A stretch of 9,392 nucleotides of DNA, taken from positions 1 through 9,392 of the forward strand of contig CALUDF010000105.1 in the NCBI GenBank assembly GCA_943914745.1. The letters run 5' to 3'. Position 1 is the stretch's first letter. Every line of letters begins with the position of its first letter. The translations under genes and the position numbers were made by a program. Shown here one piece after another: positions 5,120-9,392 of the stretch. The stretch is from an uncultured Bacteriovorax sp. Its GTDB lineage: Bacteria; Bdellovibrionota; Bacteriovoracia; Bacteriovoracales; Bacteriovoracaceae. Under the pieces are notes generated by a model that was not told where the DNA came from, searched no databases, and saw nothing but the letters and a program-made list of their open reading frames with translations.

Positions 5120-6103
5120 ATGAACGCAAAGTTTATGCATGTGAAGTATCTTGCCATTGTCTTAGTTGGCGCTGTGATTCTCTTTTTGGTTTCATTTGAT
5201 GCTTTTTCTCAATCTGAAGTGGATATGGGAGGAGCGGACTCTTTTTCAATGAAGAGTTCTCAAAATATTTTAAGGCCTGAAGTTTCTTATGAGCCTTATG
5301 AAACAACTTGTTCTCGCGAAGTTTATTATGGGACGGAGCAAGTCTGCTCTTCGGGAAGAACTGAGAGACGTTGCCGAAAAGTTCCTGGTGTCGGTGATGA
5401 GTGTTGGGATGAAACATCAGAGTCGTGTAGTGAGCAGCCCGTTTATAGAACTGAAACTTATAGATGCACAGAGATGCGCAGAGTTGTCGAGTACGTCTAC
5501 GATTATACCGTGCATGCGACAATTGATGTCGTCAAAACTCTAAGATCAAAAAACTTCGATTTAAACAGCTGCCGTTTTGGTGTGAAGCTTGCTGCTGATA
5601 ATGAGGAGTTCTACGCTCTTTGCAAGAGTGCGATCGTTAAGGTTTTCGTTGTTGATCGCAAAGAAGTGATGAATGGCAGAAACAAAGAGCGCACTATTAA
5701 GCTCGACTTGGATTTCTTTCCGATTGATGGACTGAATGCTCTTAAAGATGGCTTAAGTGCTCTTTCTCATAAGGGTGGGATTATTACTTTTAAAAGTGCG
5801 GACCTGGCCTCAGCTTCAAACTTTAAATTGAATTTGAAGCTTGTGAGAAACCGCTTGCTCCTAAAAGATAAGGTTCTTTTTAACCGCGAAATCAAGGCTT
5901 CAGAGTTCACAGCAAAGCCTCTGGAAGACGGAAGATTCCAGGTCAGTATTAACCTGGCAAAACTCGCAGGTGGGTTTGACTCTAAGAAAAAACACACGCT
6001 AAAGGTTGATTTAAGCACTCTTAAGCCTGTAGAGGTAAAGGATTCTATCAATACTCCTAAGCTCTCTAATCTTCTTTCGGACTCTTTAGTGATTAATGAT
6101 TAA
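5120..6103 (+). CDS. Exported protein with an eight-cysteine domain, function unknown
   Basis: I do not recognise this 327-residue protein. From ATG 5120 it begins with a Sec signal peptide: a basic start (MNAKFMHVK), a hydrophobic core (YLAIVLVGAVILFLV) and a plausible cleavage after DAFS near residue 30. There is no lipobox cysteine. Residues 60-120 form a Cys-rich, Tyr/Arg/Glu-rich segment with cysteines at 64, 76, 85, 95, 103 and 116, two of them in similar TxCSREV and EQVCSSG contexts. Two more are at 151 and 168. Eight cysteines suit four disulfides, so the protein is probably periplasmic, outer-surface or secreted. From about 125 it alternates hydrophobic and charged residues (ATIDVVKTL, LKLVRNRLLLKDKVLF, FQVSINLAKLAG), suggesting beta-sandwich strands. 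Own promoter candidate and an 11-bp hairpin after the stop point to a single-gene unit. Reality as a gene is near certain; role unknown. Confidence 0.8.
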   Translation: MNAKFMHVKYLAIVLVGAVILFLVSFDAFSQSEVDMGGADSFSMKSSQNILRPEVSYEPYETTCSREVYYGTEQVCSSGRTERRCRKVPGVGDECWDETSESCSEQPVYRTETYRCTEMRRVVEYVYDYTVHATIDVVKTLRSKNFDLNSCRFGVKLAADNEEFYALCKSAIVKVFVVDRKEVMNGRNKERTIKLDLDFFPIDGLNALKDGLSALSHKGGIITFKSADLASASNFKLNLKLVRNRLLLKDKVLFNREIKASEFTAKPLEDGRFQVSINLAKLAGGFDSKKKHTLKVDLSTLKPVEVKDSINTPKLSNLLSDSLVIND

Positions 6104-6109
6104 AATTTG

Positions 6110-6145
6110 TTGGGCCTTTTAATGTAAAAATTTCAAAAGGCCCAA
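6110..6145 (+). terminator. 11-bp inverted repeat after the exported protein gene, probable terminator
   Basis: TTGGGCCTTTT (6110-6120) and AAAAGGCCCAA (6135-6145) are exact inverted repeats around a 14-base AT-rich loop, starting six bases after the stop codon. The stem has a GGGCC core and the tail is only modestly pyrimidine-rich (TCTCTT). The symmetric AT-rich ends allow action on either strand. Position makes it the likely terminator of the exported protein gene. Confidence 0.5.
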
Positions 6146-6174
6146 TCTCTTATGAAAGAATGGGAAAACTCATC

Positions 6175-6180
6175 TATAAC
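6175..6180 (+). promoter_or_regulatory. -10-like element immediately before the nuclease start
   Basis: TATAAC (5/6 to consensus) ends seven bases before ATG 6188. No good -35 stands 16-18 bases upstream. If used, transcription would begin at or next to the ATG, which fits the lack of any Shine-Dalgarno there. Confidence 0.3.
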
Positions 6181-6187
6181 AGCACCC

Positions 6188-6676
6188 ATGAAAAACGCAC
6201 TTAAAATTACTGCGGCCCTTCTTATTACTCTTGCCTTTGCTGGAGAAATCTCAGCAATGGAATTTCCTACGGGACCTGAGCTTTCAGAGACACCGGGGAA
6301 GCTTTGTGACACTCCTTCTAAATACCGCTACCCAGAAAATATCGCCTACTGTGACCGCGATGTTTCATGGGAGACAAAAGAGGCGATCATTCATGAGTAC
6401 GATGAAAAGTTTAGTTACTCTATAGCTAAAATGCCGCGTGGTGAATTTAAAATTGACCATCTTATTCCCTTATGTGCAGGTGGATCAAACGATGTTTCTA
6501 ATCTTTGGCCGCAGCATAAGACAGTCTATATTATCACTGACCCTTTAGAGCCAGTCATTTGCTCGAAGATGGCCCAAGGGCGCCTTAAGCAAAAAGACGC
6601 CGTCAACCTAATCATCGAGGCCAAAACCAATTTGGATCGCACGAAAAAAATTATCGACTACGTCTCTCGTCTGTAA
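6188..6676 (+). CDS. Secreted HNH endonuclease family protein
   Basis: A 162-residue exported protein of the HNH nuclease superfamily. From ATG 6188 it starts with a clean Sec signal peptide (MKNALKITAALLITLAFA, cleavage likely after AFA at 18, or after ISA at 23). The nuclease motif is FKIDHLIPLCAGGSNDVSNLWPQH: Asp90-His91 supply metal binding and the general base, Asn105 and the NLWPQ turn complete the pattern. The following region, DPLEPVICSKMAQGRLKQKDAVNLI, matches the tail of the common small bacterial HNH group (KD-x-LE, vC-x-G-x-L, Aq). Cysteines at 40, 55, 96 and 125 could form two disulfides outside the cytoplasm. An in-frame ATG at 6152 would put a 12-residue acidic extension before the signal peptide and is disfavoured. 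Extracellular or periplasmic DNA degradation, for nutrition or attack on other cells, is inference. The cleavage specificity is unknown. Confidence 0.8.
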   Translation: MKNALKITAALLITLAFAGEISAMEFPTGPELSETPGKLCDTPSKYRYPENIAYCDRDVSWETKEAIIHEYDEKFSYSIAKMPRGEFKIDHLIPLCAGGSNDVSNLWPQHKTVYIITDPLEPVICSKMAQGRLKQKDAVNLIIEAKTNLDRTKKIIDYVSRL

Positions 6677-6716
6677 ATAGAGCTGGATCTTTCGCACTCC
6701 TTTGCTAAAATTAGCT

Positions 6717-6726
6717 GTGTCGACAC
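6717..6726. repeat. Perfect 10-base palindrome upstream of the PAS kinase
   Basis: GTGTCGACAC is identical on both strands and lies 25 bases before the ATG at 6751, where a repressor or activator dimer could influence initiation. It is short, and no second copy is evident in the window. Confidence 0.25.
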
Positions 6727-6750
6727 GATAGTAATACGGATGTAGCTTTA

Positions 6751-9276
6751 ATGACCCAGTTTGGCGCTGAATTTTTCAGACTCTCACCTGAAATGTTGTG
6801 CGTGGCCGATTTTAATGGCCACTTCGTCGAACTCAATCCTCCTTGGGTTAAAGTCTTGGGTTATGAGCTTTATGAACTCACAGGAACTCCCGCTTTTCAT
6901 CTTATTCACCCTGATGACATTCAAATCACCCGCGATGAGTTCTTAAAACTCACGACGATTGACAATTACACGCTCTCTGGTTTTGAAAACCGTTTTAAAC
7001 ATAAAAATGGCAGTTATCGCTGGCTTCAGTGGAGTGTCTCACCTTTAAAAACAGAAAATAAACTCTTTTGCATTGTCCGCGACATCACTCATGGAAAACG
7101 TGAGATCACCGCCCTTTTGGAATCCCAGGAAGTGACGATGGTGGGAAGTTGGGAAATTGATCTTTCGACCAAGGATCTTTTTTGGTCGAAGATGGCCCAC
7201 CAGATCCATGAGACGGACTATGAGACATACAGACCAAAGCTTGAGGATGGAATCAATTTTTTTACCGCTGAAGCTCAGGTGACTCTTAAGGAGAGTGTGA
7301 GAAAACTTCTCACTAGAGGAATTGGCTATGACCTGGAACTTCCCTTTGTCACGGCAAAAGGGAAGAAGACTTGGGTTCGTTGTGTGGCCAAGGCCTCGAC
7401 GAGAGATGGTGCCGTCATCAGAGTGTATGGAACGATTGAAGACATAGGCCTTAAAAAAAGAGAGAAGTCTCTTTATGAACTTATTATTGAAAATGGAAAC
7501 TACGGGACGTGGGACTGGGATCTTGAAACGAACAATGTTTTCTTCAATGCCCGTTGGTGCTCTATCGTGGGCCTTGATGCAAAAAATGTGAAGCATGAGC
7601 TCTCCACATGGGACGCCCTTGCTCACCCAGAAGATAAGATTGTCGCCTACAAAGACATTAAAGACCATTTGATTGGAAAGACTCCCTATTACCGAAACGT
7701 TCACCGCATGAAGCACGCCGATGGGCATTGGGTGTGGATTCTCGACCAAGGAAAGGTGGTTGAAACCCGTGATGGGAAAGCTGTGCGCTTTTCAGGAACA
7801 CACACAGACATCACTTACATAAAAGAGTTAGAAGATGAGCGAGGGCATTTAAATGACCGCTTTAAGCTCGTCTTAGCGGCCATCAAATTTGGAGTGTGGG
7901 ATTGGAACTTAACTAATAATTCCCTGATTTGGGATGAGAGCATGTACGAGCTCTTTGGTGTCTCACGCGATGATTTCTCCGGGGATTATGAGGCCTGGGA
8001 AAAAACACTTCATCCGGCCGATAAAGAGCGCACCACCCTGGCCCTTCAATCCTCGATTGTCGATGGAGTGGATTTTGATACGAGCTTTCGAGTCATTTTA
8101 AAAACAGGAGAGATCAGGCACATTGCGGCCAAGGGGTATGTCGAGCGCGACTATCTTGGAAAAGGTATCAGGGTCACAGGGATAAACTGGGACATCACCA
8201 AAAAAGTTGAACAGGAAAGAATTTTTGAGACCATCTTAAACAACATTCCCATCATGATCACCTTCTATAATCAAAAAGGAGACCTTGAGTGGATTAATCC
8301 TTACTGGAGCGAGGTTTTAGGATGGACTCTCGATGACATGAAAAATGTCAAAGACATGACCGTGAATTGTTTTGTGAATTCAGAAGAGCAGAGAGAGGCA
8401 GAGAAGTTCATGATGGAGGCGCCTCCTGAATGGAAAGAGTTCACTCTCTTAAAAAAGAACGGTGAGACAGCGCATACGACCTGGACGAATGTGCGCTTAG
8501 AAGATGGGCAGATTATTGGGATCGGGCAGGATATCGGTGAGAAGCGCATGCAGGAAGAGCTCATCAAGGACCAGCAGGCCCGCATGATCTCTTCAGCGAA
8601 GCTTTCTTCTTTAGGAGAGATGGCCAGTGGGATCGCTCATGAAATCAACAATCCATTGGCGATCATTAAAGGCAAGGCCTATCAAATATTAAAGCGCCTC
8701 GACTCCGGTGAAGTCAACGTCGATTTTTTAAGTAAAGAAGTCTCCAAGATTGAACAAAATAGTTTAAGGATCGTAAAAATCATCAAGGGATTAAGAACAT
8801 TTTCCCGCCATGGAGAAGCTGATCCTTTTAAGGCCACTTCTTTTAGGGCCATCTTGGATGACGTACTGGAATTATGTCATGAGCGCTTTAGATACCAAGG
8901 CGTGGAGCTTAAGATCTCTGGAGACTTAAACACTGAGATCCGCTGCCAGGAAACTCAGCTCGCTCAGGTACTTTTAAATCTCATTAATAATGCTCACGAT
9001 GCTGTCGTTAATAAAAATTCTCCCTGGGTGCATATCCACGCTGAAAATGATGGGGACTCTCTGCGTGTGACTGTGACTGATTCAGGAGAAGGTATCAGCG
9101 AAGAGATCGCACAAAAAATCATGCAGCCTTTTTTTACAACCAAGGAAGTGGGAGTAGGAACTGGGCTGGGTCTCTCCATTTCTAAAGGTATCATTGAAAT
9201 GCATGGAGGCAGACTCTATCTTGACCAGAATTGTCCGAATACCAGGTTCGTCATTGATCTTCCTCTACAGAATTAA
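6751..9276 (+). CDS. Cytoplasmic multi-PAS sensor histidine kinase
   Basis: An 841-residue soluble kinase with no signal peptide or membrane segment. Five PAS units run in series: about 5-115 (LSPEMLCVADFNGHFVELNPPW, a typical first PAS), 120-238, 240-360, 366-488 and 490-602. Units 2-4 share the GxWxxxL start seen in PAS_3-type folds (GSWEIDL, GTWDWDL, GVWDWNL) and most end in a DIT-type motif. The kinase core follows: GEMASGIAHEINNPL with His630 as phosphoacceptor, N box NLINNAHDAV (Asn746/747), G1 DSGEGI (Asp777), F box QPFFTTKE and G2 GVGTGLGLSIS (801-810). No receiver or phosphotransfer domain is fused and no response regulator is adjacent, so it is an orphan kinase here. Sensing is probably internal (redox, ligand or cofactor), but no cofactor residue can be named. 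GGA at 6738-6740 is a weak ribosome site before ATG 6751. Confidence 0.93.
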   Translation: MTQFGAEFFRLSPEMLCVADFNGHFVELNPPWVKVLGYELYELTGTPAFHLIHPDDIQITRDEFLKLTTIDNYTLSGFENRFKHKNGSYRWLQWSVSPLKTENKLFCIVRDITHGKREITALLESQEVTMVGSWEIDLSTKDLFWSKMAHQIHETDYETYRPKLEDGINFFTAEAQVTLKESVRKLLTRGIGYDLELPFVTAKGKKTWVRCVAKASTRDGAVIRVYGTIEDIGLKKREKSLYELIIENGNYGTWDWDLETNNVFFNARWCSIVGLDAKNVKHELSTWDALAHPEDKIVAYKDIKDHLIGKTPYYRNVHRMKHADGHWVWILDQGKVVETRDGKAVRFSGTHTDITYIKELEDERGHLNDRFKLVLAAIKFGVWDWNLTNNSLIWDESMYELFGVSRDDFSGDYEAWEKTLHPADKERTTLALQSSIVDGVDFDTSFRVILKTGEIRHIAAKGYVERDYLGKGIRVTGINWDITKKVEQERIFETILNNIPIMITFYNQKGDLEWINPYWSEVLGWTLDDMKNVKDMTVNCFVNSEEQREAEKFMMEAPPEWKEFTLLKKNGETAHTTWTNVRLEDGQIIGIGQDIGEKRMQEELIKDQQARMISSAKLSSLGEMASGIAHEINNPLAIIKGKAYQILKRLDSGEVNVDFLSKEVSKIEQNSLRIVKIIKGLRTFSRHGEADPFKATSFRAILDDVLELCHERFRYQGVELKISGDLNTEIRCQETQLAQVLLNLINNAHDAVVNKNSPWVHIHAENDGDSLRVTVTDSGEGISEEIAQKIMQPFFTTKEVGVGTGLGLSISKGIIEMHGGRLYLDQNCPNTRFVIDLPLQN

Positions 9277-9308
9277 GGTTGGAAAAAATCCATCTTCTCG
9301 TAGGTCAA

Positions 9309-9337
9309 TTCACAAAAGTGTTTTATGCTATTAAAAG
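9309..9337 (+). promoter_or_regulatory. Promoter candidate for the gene at the right edge
   Basis: TTCACA (9309-9314, 5/6 to TTGACA), a 17-base spacer and TAAAAG (9332-9337, 4/6) lie in the 88-base gap after the PAS kinase. A start near 9344 would leave a short leader holding GGAGAG. It suggests that the edge gene is transcribed separately. Confidence 0.35.
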
Positions 9338-9364
9338 CAAACTCAATTCCCTGGAGAGTATTTT

Positions 9365-9392
9365 ATGAAACACCTTATCGTCTCTTCTTTTT
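9365..9392 (+). CDS. Start of a gene cut by the right edge
   Basis: Only the first nine codons and one base are present (MKHLIVSSF). ATG 9365 is preceded by GGAGAG (9353-9358) six bases upstream, the strongest ribosome site among the last genes, and by a fair promoter. A basic start followed by hydrophobic residues is what a signal peptide looks like, so the product may be another exported protein. Nothing more can be said of its function. Confidence 0.6.

Noticed and set aside
5133..5522. Minus-strand open frame of 129 codons opposite the exported protein
   Set aside because: Its composition is low in complexity and rich in His, Lys and Arg, and the plus-strand frame has a signal peptide, ribosome site and ordered cysteines.
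6152..6187. In-frame upstream ATG for the HNH nuclease
   Set aside because: It would add MKEWENSSITAP, an acidic extension ahead of a complete signal peptide, and no ribosome site supports it.
7045..7749. Minus-strand open frame of 234 codons inside the PAS kinase
   Set aside because: It is antisense to conserved PAS coding, has no domain pattern or plausible signals, and arises from codon bias of the true frame.
9277..9300. TTGGA/TCCA mini-hairpin after the PAS kinase as a terminator
   Set aside because: The stem is only four pairs around an A run with no T tail, so it is too weak to call.

Overview
The window is a chromosomal segment from a moderately AT-rich Gram-negative bacterium. It holds nine complete or nearly complete protein genes plus the first codons of a tenth. 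Two genes encode Sec-exported proteins, two encode sensor histidine kinases (one membrane-bound, one with many PAS domains), and Shine-Dalgarno sites of GAGG/AGGA type precede several genes. Base composition, the wealth of sensors, a secreted nuclease and unfamiliar secreted Cys-rich proteins would fit a Bdellovibrio-and-like-organisms lineage such as the Bacteriovorax/Peredibacter group. This placement is an inference from overall character, not a demonstrated assignment. I see no tRNA, rRNA, CRISPR array, insertion sequence or phage gene.

Layout. (1) 1-1139, + strand: a membrane histidine kinase, probably cut by the left edge. (2) 1118-2499, - strand: a two-gene operon of a heme-oxygenase-like diiron protein (1855-2499, transcribed first) and a GNAT-fold acyltransferase-like protein (1118-1828). 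The operon converges on the kinase with a 22-base tail overlap. (3) 2715-3146, + strand: a MAPEG-family membrane protein whose stop overlaps that of the next gene. (4) 3143-4366, - strand: a TetA-family drug/H+ antiporter. (5) 4466-4969, + strand: glyoxalase I, divergent from the antiporter with back-to-back candidate promoters. (6) 5120-6103, + strand: an exported protein with eight cysteines, of unknown function. (7) 6188-6676, + strand: an exported HNH nuclease. (8) 6751-9276, + strand: a soluble histidine kinase with five PAS domains. (9) 9365 to the right edge: the start of another gene with a good ribosome binding site.

How the genes may work together. Most look like independent transcription units, with changes of strand, hairpins and private promoter candidates between them. 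The one clear operon is the diiron-protein/acyltransferase pair, which looks like a small biosynthetic unit and is the best candidate for an undescribed system. Glyoxalase I, the antiporter and the MAPEG protein are all of detoxification type, but nothing in the sequence shows that they cooperate. Neither kinase has a response regulator beside it in the window.

No stretch longer than about 300 bases lacks a gene. The longest gaps are 2500-2714 and 4970-5119; both hold candidate regulatory sequence, described below.
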